Positions 1-5,048 are shown, numbered from the stretch's first letter. The stretch: 5,048 nucleotides of DNA from Actinomycetes bacterium (GCA_014190175.1 BJFZ01000083.1:1-5048), one strand, 5' to 3'. Notes: generated by a model not told the origin, from the sequence alone. Numbers and translations are program-made.

Positions 1-669
1 GATAAGAAACCCGAGAGTTTGCTGCGCACAAGCGAACTACCAACTCTTGTTATTACTTCACCTATGGGAACATCACTTACTTTGAAATTTACTGAGCGGA
101 CAAAGTTTTATGAACCTTTTAGTGAAGTCAATTACTTTTACCTCGCTCGCTACAAAGCAGTTGCACAAGCCGGTGTGTATAGCTTTGTCATAACTTCAAA
201 AGGCAAAGCCGGAATCACAGTTGCGGTAGGGGACAGAGAAGTTCGTGGTGAAGTTTCCAGAGGTGTAACACCAACGCAAACTCCAACACCATCGGCTAGT
301 GCAACTCCAACACCATCGGCATCTTCAACTCCTTCTTCCACTCCAACACCGGCAGCATCTTCAACTCCATCTTCAACTCCATCTTCAACTCCAACACCAT
401 CAGCATCAAAAACTCAAACACCTGCAGCGAGTGCCACTGGATACACACTTGCGCAAGTCAAGGCGAATAACACAGCAGCAAATTGCTGGACGATCGTTGA
501 TGACAATGTTTATAACTTGACGACCTGGATTAATGGACATCCAGGTGGTGCAAATGCAATCTTGTCTTTATGTGGTGTTGATGGAACTAGCGCCTTTAAA
601 TCACAGCATGCCGGTCGCGCCATGCCGGCTGGACAATTAGATTCGTTAAAGATCGGCCCGCTGAAGTAG
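1..669 (+). CDS. Extracytoplasmic protein with Thr/Ser/Pro linker and C-terminal cytochrome b5-like haem domain (5' partial)
   Basis: The frame is open from the first base, so the true start lies upstream; a TTG at 19 is probably internal. The visible 222 residues have three parts. Residues 1 to about 89 are beta-strand-rich with no family I can name. Residues about 90-146 are a Thr/Ser/Pro repeat of the kind that tethers domains outside the cell. Residues about 147-222 match the cytochrome b5-like haem/steroid-binding fold. The HPGG motif supplies one axial ligand (His180), and His203 in SQHAG sits 23 residues later, close to the spacing in cytochrome b5. Cys162 and Cys191 could form a disulfide, which would fit an oxidising location. 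The likely role is electron transfer or haem binding at the cell surface, but the partner is unknown. Any signal peptide or membrane anchor would be upstream of the window. Haem-domain assignment is firm; overall function is not. Confidence 0.85.
   Translation, partial: DKKPESLLRTSELPTLVITSPMGTSLTLKFTERTKFYEPFSEVNYFYLARYKAVAQAGVYSFVITSKGKAGITVAVGDREVRGEVSRGVTPTQTPTPSASATPTPSASSTPSSTPTPAASSTPSSTPSSTPTPSASKTQTPAASATGYTLAQVKANNTAANCWTIVDDNVYNLTTWINGHPGGANAILSLCGVDGTSAFKSQHAGRAMPAGQLDSLKIGPLK
268..438 (+). repeat. Low-complexity tandem repeat encoding Thr/Ser/Pro linker
   Basis: The tract is built from short imperfect units rich in ACTCCA, ACACCA and TCTTCA. The cleanest part is a 12-bp unit (TCAACTCCATCT) at 361-372 and 373-384, with a degenerate third copy at 385. 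All units are multiples of three, so copy-number change would lengthen or shorten the linker without breaking the frame. The encoded peptide is an extended, probably disordered Thr/Ser/Pro spacer between the N-terminal region and the haem domain, and it could be O-glycosylated (inference). Confidence 0.85.
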
Positions 670-687
670 TTAGTAACTTTGTGACCT

Positions 688-715
688 GGGCCCCATAGCT
701 CCCTGAAATAGGCCC
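688..715 (+). terminator. Weak candidate hairpin after the haem-protein gene
   Basis: GGGCC at 688-692 can pair with GGCCC at 711-715 around an 18-nt loop, 18 bases after the stop codon. The position suits a transcription terminator separating the haem-protein gene from the riboflavin leader. The loop is large and no T-run follows, so this is only a possibility. Confidence 0.25.
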
Positions 716-743
716 GAAATCGCTATCTGGAGTACTCACGCAG

Positions 744-749
744 TAGAAT
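744..749 (+). promoter_or_regulatory. Candidate -10 box for the rib operon
   Basis: TAGAAT differs from the TATAAT consensus at one position. It lies so that transcription would begin near base 756, exactly where the first strand of riboswitch helix P1 starts. No convincing -35 element is present 16-18 bases upstream, so support is positional plus a single hexamer. Confidence 0.3.
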
Positions 750-755
750 TGGGCT

Positions 756-881
756 GTTGTTTCCGGGGTCGATGTAATTTCGAACCGGCGGTTATAGTCC
801 GCGACCCGATGCCAGCCAGGTATCGGTTGACTCAGTGAAATTCTGAGACCGACGGTTAAAGTCCGGATGAGAGGAACCAAC
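756..881 (+). promoter_or_regulatory. FMN riboswitch (RFN element)
   Basis: The conserved RFN core is nearly intact and directly precedes a riboflavin operon. P1 can form between GTTGTTTCC (756-764) and GGAACCAAC (873-881), with one U-C mismatch. P2 is TCGA/TCGA (769-772 with 780-783). P3 is GCGG/CCGC with the TATAGTCCGCGACCC core after it. P4 includes CCGAT/ATCGG (806-810 with 822-826) around the conserved GCCAGCCAGG. P5 is CTCAG/CTGAG around the canonical TGAAATT loop (831-847). The 3' end carries the hallmark GTCCGGATGAGAGGAACC (861-878). The element binds FMN in the nascent RNA and, in this family, lowers expression of downstream riboflavin genes when FMN is plentiful. One oddity is the P2 loop, which reads TGTAATT instead of TGAAATT. 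Confidence 0.97.
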
Positions 882-885
882 AAAA

Positions 886-910
886 GGTAGGCGTTTTTGC
901 CTACCCTCTT
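886..910 (+). terminator. GC-rich hairpin in the riboswitch expression platform, possible intrinsic terminator
   Basis: GGTAGGC (886-892) and GCCTACC (899-905) form a perfect 7-bp stem with a six-base loop (GTTTTT), four bases after the end of riboswitch P1. The following CTCTTTGTGCTTT is only partly T-rich, so it is a poor classical terminator. It may cause termination or pausing, or simply separate the aptamer from the translation-control hairpin downstream. The hairpin itself is clear; its function is inferred. Confidence 0.45.
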
Positions 911-928
911 TGTGCTTTCATGCACCCA

Positions 929-957
929 CCCCGGCGACTCGATATTTGAGTGGGGGT
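929..957 (+). promoter_or_regulatory. Candidate hairpin sequestering the ribD ribosome binding site
   Basis: CCCC at 929-932 can pair with GGGG at 952-955, and ACTC at 937-940 with GAGT at 948-951. The two helices are separated on the 5' side by GGCG and close a seven-base loop. The paired G-run is the only plausible Shine-Dalgarno sequence for ribD, ending five or six bases before the ATG at 962. Blocking it would repress translation, a mechanism widely predicted for FMN riboswitches in actinobacteria. No alternative pairing that releases it was worked out. Confidence 0.45.
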
Positions 958-961
958 AGAT

Positions 962-1984
962 ATGGATTACACAGTTGCGATGCAACGTGCCATTGCCCTG
1001 TCCGAAAAAGGTTTAGGTAAGACTGCACCAAATCCAATCGTTGGTGCTGTGATTATTGATGATGCTGGAAATGTAATCGGCGAAGGTTTTCATGATCGAA
1101 TGAATAGCAAAGATCATGCCGAAGTAGTTGCGATTGCTAATGCCACTCAGAACGGTAACAAAATTAAAGGCGCAACCATAGTTGTGACATTGGAACCTTG
1201 CAATCACAAAGGCAGTACGGGTCCGTGTACCCAAGCCATCATCGATGCTGGAATCTCAACTGTTGTATTTGCAGTTAATGATCCAAACCCAGTTGCATCA
1301 GGTGGAGCAGAAGTATTGCGAAATGCCGGAATCAAAGTTGTTGAAGGAGTTCTAAAAGAGGAAGCCGCTTACGTCAATCGCGCATGGCTAATTAAGATTA
1401 AAAAGAATCGACCATTTTTTACTTGGAAAGTTGCAACAACTCTTGATGCGAAAATTGCAGCCACTGATGGAACATCTAAATGGATTACAAATGAGACTTC
1501 GCGTGCTGATGTACAGCTATTGCGACGTCAGGCAGATGCAATTTTGGTTGGCACAAATACGGTAATTACAGATGATCCACATTTAATTCCACGTGGTGAT
1601 TTTGCTGGATACTCCCATAATCCAATTCGGGTAATTTGCGGTGAACAAGATCTTCCAAAAGATGCTCAAGTATTTGATTCTGCTGCGCAGACTGTTGTTG
1701 TGAAATCAAAAGATTTAGATCTGTTAGTTCAAGAGTTAAATAAATTAGAAATTAATCAGGTATTTGTCGAAGCCGGACCGACCTTGGCCAGCGCGATGGT
1801 TGATCACTGCCTGATGGATGAACTTGTGATCTACCAAGCACCTTCATTATTGGGCTCTGGTAAACCATTTTTCACTTTTGATCACCCATCAACGATTAGC
1901 AATCAAATGTGCCTAGATCACATCAGTACCGTGGTTCTAGAGGGCGATGTTAAATCGGTCTATCGTATTAGGAATGGTGAATGA
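962..1984 (+). CDS. ribD: Bifunctional diaminohydroxyphosphoribosylaminopyrimidine deaminase / 5-amino-6-(5-phosphoribosylamino)uracil reductase
   Basis: RibD performs two consecutive cytoplasmic steps after GTP cyclohydrolase II: zinc-dependent deamination of the pyrimidine ring, then NADPH-dependent reduction of the ribosyl side chain. The 340-residue protein has the deaminase domain first (about 1-145), with the zinc and catalytic motif HAE at 52-54 and zinc cysteines Cys80 and Cys89 in EPCNHKGSTGPC. The reductase domain follows (about 150-340), with KVATTLDAKIA near 156-166, a VGTNTVITDDPHL segment, and EAGPTL at 270-275. The length is normal for the fused enzyme. I chose ATG 962 because MDYTVAMQRAI matches the usual RibD start and a G-rich ribosome site precedes it; a GTG at 950 is in frame but lies within that ribosome site. 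It is first in the operon, directly behind the FMN riboswitch, and its stop overlaps the ribE start. Confidence 0.97.
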   Translation: MDYTVAMQRAIALSEKGLGKTAPNPIVGAVIIDDAGNVIGEGFHDRMNSKDHAEVVAIANATQNGNKIKGATIVVTLEPCNHKGSTGPCTQAIIDAGISTVVFAVNDPNPVASGGAEVLRNAGIKVVEGVLKEEAAYVNRAWLIKIKKNRPFFTWKVATTLDAKIAATDGTSKWITNETSRADVQLLRRQADAILVGTNTVITDDPHLIPRGDFAGYSHNPIRVICGEQDLPKDAQVFDSAAQTVVVKSKDLDLLVQELNKLEINQVFVEAGPTLASAMVDHCLMDELVIYQAPSLLGSGKPFFTFDHPSTISNQMCLDHISTVVLEGDVKSVYRIRNGE

Positions 1985-2589
1985 TGTTTACTGGACTTGT
2001 GGCAGAGCTTGGAACCATCACCGCAATCAATAAAGGTGAGACCTCCGCGGTATTCACCATCAACGCACCAGTTCTGATTTCAGAGATTAAAGAGGGAGAT
2101 TCAGTCGCCGTTAGCGGCGTCTGCCTAACAGCAACCTCGATTTCTGGCACAGAGTTCACCGCTGATGTAATGGTCCAAACTCTTGCTCTAACATCGCTTT
2201 CACAAGCGATTGTGGGTTCACCAGTTAATTTAGAACTTGCCGCGATGGTTAATTCGCGCATGGGTGGTCACATTGTCCAAGGCCATGTTGATGGAGTCGC
2301 AAAAGTAATTGGCTTAACCCCAGGGGAGAAGTGGGCGCAATTTGATGTTGAAGTACCGGCTCATTTAAGTAAATATATTGTGAATCAAGGTTCCATATCT
2401 CTTGATGGCGTCTCACTAACTGTTGGTGAAATAAATGACATCAACAACGTCCTCACTGTCTGGTTAATTCCAGAAACTTTGGAGCGAACAAATTTGTCTT
2501 CTGCAAAATCTGGTGATCTCGTCAATGTTGAAGTAGATGTCCTCGCCAAATATGTCGAGCGCCTTCTAGCCAAGAAGGATGTGAAGTGA
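1984..2589 (+). CDS. ribE: Riboflavin synthase, alpha subunit type
   Basis: This enzyme dismutates two molecules of 6,7-dimethyl-8-ribityllumazine into riboflavin and the pyrimidine dione that RibH reuses. The 201-residue protein shows the family's internal duplication. The first lumazine-binding barrel starts with MFTGLV and contains SVAVSGVCLT (from residue 40). The second follows GGHIVQGHVDG (around 95-104) and contains ISLDGVSLTV (around 138-147). The end carries IPETLERTNL and VNVEVDVLAKYVERLL, typical of the family C-terminus. ATG 1984 gives the canonical MFTG start and a one-base TGATG overlap with ribD, the same arrangement as the next two junctions. ATG 1981 is a possible alternative that adds one Met and sits at good spacing from AGGA at 1970-1973. 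Some nomenclatures call this gene ribC. Confidence 0.96.
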   Translation: MFTGLVAELGTITAINKGETSAVFTINAPVLISEIKEGDSVAVSGVCLTATSISGTEFTADVMVQTLALTSLSQAIVGSPVNLELAAMVNSRMGGHIVQGHVDGVAKVIGLTPGEKWAQFDVEVPAHLSKYIVNQGSISLDGVSLTVGEINDINNVLTVWLIPETLERTNLSSAKSGDLVNVEVDVLAKYVERLLAKKDVK

Positions 2590-3782
2590 TGAGCGATTTT
2601 GCAGCCGCGCTAGCAGATTTTAAAAATGGGAAATTCTTAATTGTTACTGATGATGCTGATCGCGAAAATGAAGGCGATTTAATCTTGTTAGGAGCGGCTG
2701 CCTCAACTGAAAAAGTCGGCTTCATGGTTCGACATACCGCAGGTGTCATCTGCGGTGTGATCAATAACGAAATTGCTAAAAAACTTAAACTTCCAATGAT
2801 GGTTGGCCGCAATGAAGATAGCCACGAGACTGCATTTACAGTTTCCGTTGATTTAATCGAAGGCCGTACAACTGGCATCAGTGCGCAGGAGCGCGCAAAT
2901 ACCTTGCGCGCCTTGGCTGATCCAAATGCAAAAGCTGCGCAATTCTTGCGCCCTGGTCACATCTTCCCGTTGGTAGCAATCGATGGAGGCGTACACGCAA
3001 GAGGCGGACATACTGAGGCTGGTGCTGCTTTATGTGAGCTAACCGATTCATATCCAGTCGCAGTTATTTCAGAGTTAGTAAATGATGACGGCTCAATGAT
3101 GCGCGGTGCCTATCTAGATGAGTTTGCCAAAAAGCACTCGATCAAACAGATTTCAATTGCAGAGATCAAAGCACATGCAGAAAAGAAAGAATCAAATATC
3201 AAGATTGATTTTGAGTGGGCTAAATTGCCACTTGGAGAATACGAATGGAAGGTCACCACATTTACTTCACGAAGTGGAGTAGAGCATGCAGTATTAGCAC
3301 TTGGGAATTTGCAACAGGAGAATCTCTTGAGTCGAATACATTCAGAGTGCTTAACCGGCGATGCCTTTGGCTCGTTGCGCTGTGATTGTGGCCCGCAATT
3401 AATGCAGGCTATCTATGAAATTGAAGAGCATGGCTCTGGGTTGATTATTTACTTGCGTGATCATGAAGGTCGGGGGATTGGTCTAGGGGAAAAGATTCGG
3501 GCCTATGCATTGCAAGATGCTGGACAAAATACTCTTGAGGCAAATATTTCACTTGGTCATGAAGTTGATGAGAGATCTTATGAAGATGCAATCTCAATCT
3601 TTGAAGCACTTGGTATTTCTGATGTTGAATTACTAACCAATAATCCAGAGAAGTTAGCCGCCTTTGAGGGATCAGGAATTAATCTCAATGAGCGCAAACT
3701 CCAAGTCGGCGTAAATGATTTCAATCGAAAGTATTTACAAAGCAAACGTGATCTAATGAGTCATACGTTAGGGGAGATCTAA
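2589..3782 (+). CDS. ribBA: Bifunctional 3,4-dihydroxy-2-butanone-4-phosphate synthase / GTP cyclohydrolase II
   Basis: The fused protein supplies both precursor branches. The N-terminal RibB domain (about 1-200) turns ribulose 5-phosphate into dihydroxybutanone phosphate plus formate. It carries the acidic metal-binding motif DDADRENEGDL at 21-31, TTGISAQERA, RPGHIFPL, the HTEA segment, and NDDGSMMR. The C-terminal RibA domain (about 205-397) opens GTP. Its zinc cysteines are Cys254, Cys265 and Cys267 in HSECLTGDAFGSLRCDC, followed by EGRGIG at 293-298 and LLTNNPEK. The DHEGRGIGL form recalls actinobacterial enzymes, while the DERSYEDAISIFEALG stretch looks more like the E. coli RibA version than the GIGAQIL form I expect in mycobacteria. 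ATG 2589 overlaps the ribE stop by one base (TGATG), with AAGGA at 2575-2579; an in-frame GTG at 2586 is less likely. All catalytic motifs looked for are present. Confidence 0.97.
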   Translation: MSDFAAALADFKNGKFLIVTDDADRENEGDLILLGAAASTEKVGFMVRHTAGVICGVINNEIAKKLKLPMMVGRNEDSHETAFTVSVDLIEGRTTGISAQERANTLRALADPNAKAAQFLRPGHIFPLVAIDGGVHARGGHTEAGAALCELTDSYPVAVISELVNDDGSMMRGAYLDEFAKKHSIKQISIAEIKAHAEKKESNIKIDFEWAKLPLGEYEWKVTTFTSRSGVEHAVLALGNLQQENLLSRIHSECLTGDAFGSLRCDCGPQLMQAIYEIEEHGSGLIIYLRDHEGRGIGLGEKIRAYALQDAGQNTLEANISLGHEVDERSYEDAISIFEALGISDVELLTNNPEKLAAFEGSGINLNERKLQVGVNDFNRKYLQSKRDLMSHTLGEI

Positions 3783-4234
3783 TGGCCGGTAATTCACCAG
3801 AAGTTCAAATTAAAGAATTGCCCAATTTAAAAGCTGTTGTAATCAGCGCCTCTTGGCATCCAGAGATTTGCCAATCCCTAGTAGATGGCGCAGTAAAGGG
3901 ATTTAAGAGTGCTGGAATTTCAACTATTCAACACCGCAAAGTAGCTGGATCATTTGAACTTCCACTTGCCGCCCAACTCGCATTTGATTCTGGCTTGGAT
4001 ATTGCTGTAGTTGTCGGTCTTGTCTTGCGCGGAGAGACTCCACATTTTGATTACGTATGTCAGGGAGTGACATCAGGAATCATGCAAGTTTCATTAAGCA
4101 GATCTAAACCAATTGGGTTTGGCGTCTTGATGTGCGACACAATCGAACAAGCAAAAGCTCGTGCGGGATTCCCAGACAGTTTCGAAGACAAGGGATTTGA
4201 CAGCGCTATCGCCGCATTAAGTATTTTGAGTTAA
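3782..4234 (+). CDS. ribH: 6,7-dimethyl-8-ribityllumazine synthase
   Basis: RibH condenses the RibD-derived ribitylaminouracil (after dephosphorylation by an enzyme not encoded here) with dihydroxybutanone phosphate to give lumazine, the substrate of RibE. The 150-residue length is normal. Family motifs appear in order: ASWHPEI (23-29, the substrate-stacking aromatic position, here Trp as is common in actinobacteria), KVAGSFELP (53-61), GLVLRGETPHFDYV (79-92, including the catalytic-type His88), a GVLMCDTIEQAKARAG stretch, and a C-terminal KGFDSAIAAL helix. Enzymes of this family assemble into pentamers or 60-subunit shells. ATG 3782 overlaps the ribBA stop by one base (TAATG) and follows a strong Shine-Dalgarno, AGGGGAG at 3770-3776. 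The gene ends in a double TAATAA stop that lies across a 17-bp tandem duplication. Confidence 0.97.
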   Translation: MAGNSPEVQIKELPNLKAVVISASWHPEICQSLVDGAVKGFKSAGISTIQHRKVAGSFELPLAAQLAFDSGLDIAVVVGLVLRGETPHFDYVCQGVTSGIMQVSLSRSKPIGFGVLMCDTIEQAKARAGFPDSFEDKGFDSAIAALSILS

Positions 4235-4251
4235 TAAGTATCTTGAGTTAA
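4218..4251. repeat. 17-bp tandem direct duplication over the ribH stop codon
   Basis: TAAGTATTTTGAGTTAA (4218-4234) is followed without a gap by TAAGTATCTTGAGTTAA (4235-4251); only one base differs (4225 versus 4242). The first copy encodes the last residues and stop of ribH. The second contains the stop codon (4248-4250, minus strand) of the pyrophosphatase remnant. Removing one copy would place the two convergent stop codons on top of each other in a single TTAA, which suggests the genes originally overlapped by their ends. Confidence 0.9.
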
Positions 4252-4457
4252 GCCTTATAGCGTTTGTAAGAGTTATTGATCTCTTCCTCTGCCATCTCGT
4301 GTCCAACCCAATCTCCACCATGAACTGATTTATTTGGTTCAAGTGATTTGTAAACTTCGAAGAAGTGTTTTATTTCTTCTAATTCAAAAGTTGGTAGATC
4401 TTTAATATCAGTTAGGTAATCCTTACGAATATCACCAGCTGCGACTCAAAGCAGTTT
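4248..4457 (-). pseudogene. ppa: C-terminal remnant of inorganic pyrophosphatase (family I)
   Basis: The minus strand encodes a 65-residue open stretch, VAAGDIRKDYLT at one end and NNSYKRYKA at the other, ending at TAA 4250-4248. It parallels the last 40 percent of mycobacterial-type pyrophosphatase: VPAGDPR, DIGDVPAFELDAIKHFF, YKDLEPGK, ADWV and the terminal R-Y/F-K-A. The Tyr-Lys pair of the active site (in VYKSLEP) survives. Upstream of it a TGA (4448-4446) stands where the family has Cys in K-V-L-C-V; the codons just before it still read K-L-L. Beyond that no convincing similarity remains, so the DGDPLD metal-binding centre and the whole N-terminal part are missing and no start is available. 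The intact enzyme hydrolyses pyrophosphate and is normally essential, so a working copy is presumably elsewhere. The identification rests on recalled family sequence, not an alignment. Confidence 0.85.
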
Positions 4458-4469
4458 GCAATTTCGTAG

Positions 4470-4505
4470 GATTTTCTTACATACCAAACTCAATTAGCGA
4501 AAATC
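4470..4505. repeat. 7-bp inverted repeat in the unassigned gap
   Basis: GATTTTC (4470-4476) and GAAAATC (4499-4505) are perfect inverted copies 22 bases apart. They lie in the 90-bp stretch between the pyrophosphatase remnant and the end of the minus-strand gene. An RNA hairpin here would be AT-rich and weak, with no T-run after it on either strand. I see nothing else assignable in 4458-4547. Confidence 0.35.
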
Positions 4506-4547
4506 TCCAATAAGGCACGGTTAGTCGCGTGGGGCCATTTGCATTTA

Positions 4548-5048
4548 CTACTTCTTTTTATAACCTGCTGGGCAGACGGGCTTAACGCCAACTACCTTCT
4601 TAGTAACTTTGCCCTTCACGCAGGAAATAGTGACCCGTGTGGTGACTGACTTTGCACTCGCTTTTACCGGAGCAACGACGGCTGTGCTGACTTGGGCTGG
4701 TTCGCTTGGCGCCACGGAAACGGGCGATTGAAACCGAATTCGGATTGTAGTGGTTGAGTAATGGTACCCATAACCTCGAATCTCGACGGTATCTGAAGCT
4801 GAAAAATATTTTGTGGAGTAAGTGGCAGTTTGAGGTGTGCCATCGCTTGAAATGACTTCGATAATCACTTCATTCATACTCTTAGGCTCCAACTTGAAGA
4901 CCTTTCGGATCATGTCTCCGCGAATGCTTGCCTCAACCCAGCCCGTTATGAGATCACCAAAGATATCGAAGTGCGTGCCGGTCGAGACTACTTGAATCAT
5001 TTTCGTTGCAGGATCAACCGTGACGCGAGATTCACATCCACCGTTCTG
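4548..5048 (-). CDS. Exported-type protein with two-cysteine, lysine-rich C-terminal tail (5' partial)
   Basis: The reading frame is open to the window edge. An ATG at 5000-4998 exists, but the frame continues upstream with a plausible coding stretch (QNGGCESRVTVDPATK), so the start is probably outside the window. About 166 residues are visible. The first hundred or so are beta-rich with many Thr, Ser, Val and Ile, including an RGYGYHYSTTTIRIRF strand pair, and resemble an Ig-like or beta-sandwich extracellular domain. Then comes an Ala/Val/Pro/Ser linker (around PVSVAPSEPAQVSTAVVAPV), and finally a short terminal module, TISCVKGKVTKKVVGVKP followed by VCPAGYKKK. I recall very similar C-terminal tails on exported proteins of freshwater actinobacteria, but I cannot name a described family. 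No catalytic residues are visible. It points toward the rib operon and is not part of it. Function unknown. Confidence 0.75.
   Translation of the reverse strand, partial: QNGGCESRVTVDPATKMIQVVSTGTHFDIFGDLITGWVEASIRGDMIRKVFKLEPKSMNEVIIEVISSDGTPQTATYSTKYFSASDTVEIRGYGYHYSTTTIRIRFQSPVSVAPSEPAQVSTAVVAPVKASAKSVTTRVTISCVKGKVTKKVVGVKPVCPAGYKKK

Noticed and set aside
150..520. Open frames on both strands through the repeat tract (150-341 minus, 299-520 plus)
   Set aside because: They are low-complexity shadows of the Thr/Ser/Pro repeat; long frames without stops arise automatically from such repeats. The + frame starting before 268 leads into a clear haem domain and is the real one.
688..705. tRNA-like start (GGGCCCCATAGCTC) after the haem-protein gene
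   Set aside because: It resembles the acceptor and D-arm beginning of some tRNAs, but no anticodon arm, T-arm or matching 3' acceptor strand follows.
950..961. GTG start for ribD at 950
   Set aside because: It would place the initiation codon inside the only G-rich ribosome site. The ATG at 962 gives the usual RibD N-terminus.
596..985. 129-codon open frame on the minus strand across the intergenic leader
   Set aside because: It lies antisense to the FMN riboswitch and the ribD ribosome site, whose conserved RNA sequence explains the region. The translated product resembles no known family.
4485..4550. Minus-strand frame reading KWPHATNRALLEIFAN before a stop
   Set aside because: The peptide looks protein-like, but it has no start codon, overlaps the end of the exported-protein gene and matches nothing I recognise.
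1..5048. CRISPR array, insertion sequence, toxin-antitoxin pair or defence system
   Set aside because: No spaced repeats, transposase or integrase motifs, terminal inverted repeats with target duplications, or small paired genes are visible.

Overview
The window holds a complete, riboswitch-controlled riboflavin (vitamin B2) biosynthesis operon, flanked by two exported-looking proteins cut by the window edges and by the remains of an inorganic pyrophosphatase gene. The gene order (ribD-ribE-ribBA-ribH), the fused RibBA, the actinobacterial-style RibH and RibA motifs and the pyrophosphatase remnant all point to an actinobacterium. The modest GC content, compact overlapping genes and the two-cysteine lysine-rich C-terminal tail of the last protein remind me of small-genome freshwater actinobacteria (acI / Nanopelagicales type). 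That assignment is inference from recalled patterns, not a search.

Layout. Bases 1-669 (+) encode the C-terminal part of an extracytoplasmic protein: a beta-rich region, a Thr/Ser/Pro-repeat linker, then a cytochrome b5-like haem-binding domain. Bases 670-961 contain no gene but carry control elements: a weak candidate promoter, a textbook FMN riboswitch (756-881), a GC-rich hairpin (886-905), and a second hairpin that can pair with the ribD ribosome binding site (929-955). Bases 962-4234 (+) are ribD, ribE, ribBA and ribH, each overlapping the next by a single base. A 17-bp tandem duplication covers the ribH stop codon. On the minus strand, 4248-4457 is the C-terminal remnant of an inorganic pyrophosphatase gene, ended by a stop codon where a cysteine is expected. 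Bases 4458-4547 are unassigned, and 4548-5048 (-) is the C-terminal part of an exported-type protein.

How the genes work together. RibBA supplies both branch precursors: GTP is opened by the GTP cyclohydrolase II half, and ribulose 5-phosphate is converted to dihydroxybutanone phosphate by the RibB half. RibD deaminates and reduces the pyrimidine intermediate. RibH condenses the two branches to lumazine, and RibE dismutates two lumazines into riboflavin. High FMN should shut the operon down through the leader. The dephosphorylation step and the riboflavin kinase/FAD synthetase are not encoded here, as is usual.

I see no new multi-gene system. The most interesting points are the double expression platform of the riboswitch, the decayed pyrophosphatase with the tandem duplication at its 3' end, and the C-terminal tail of the last protein.
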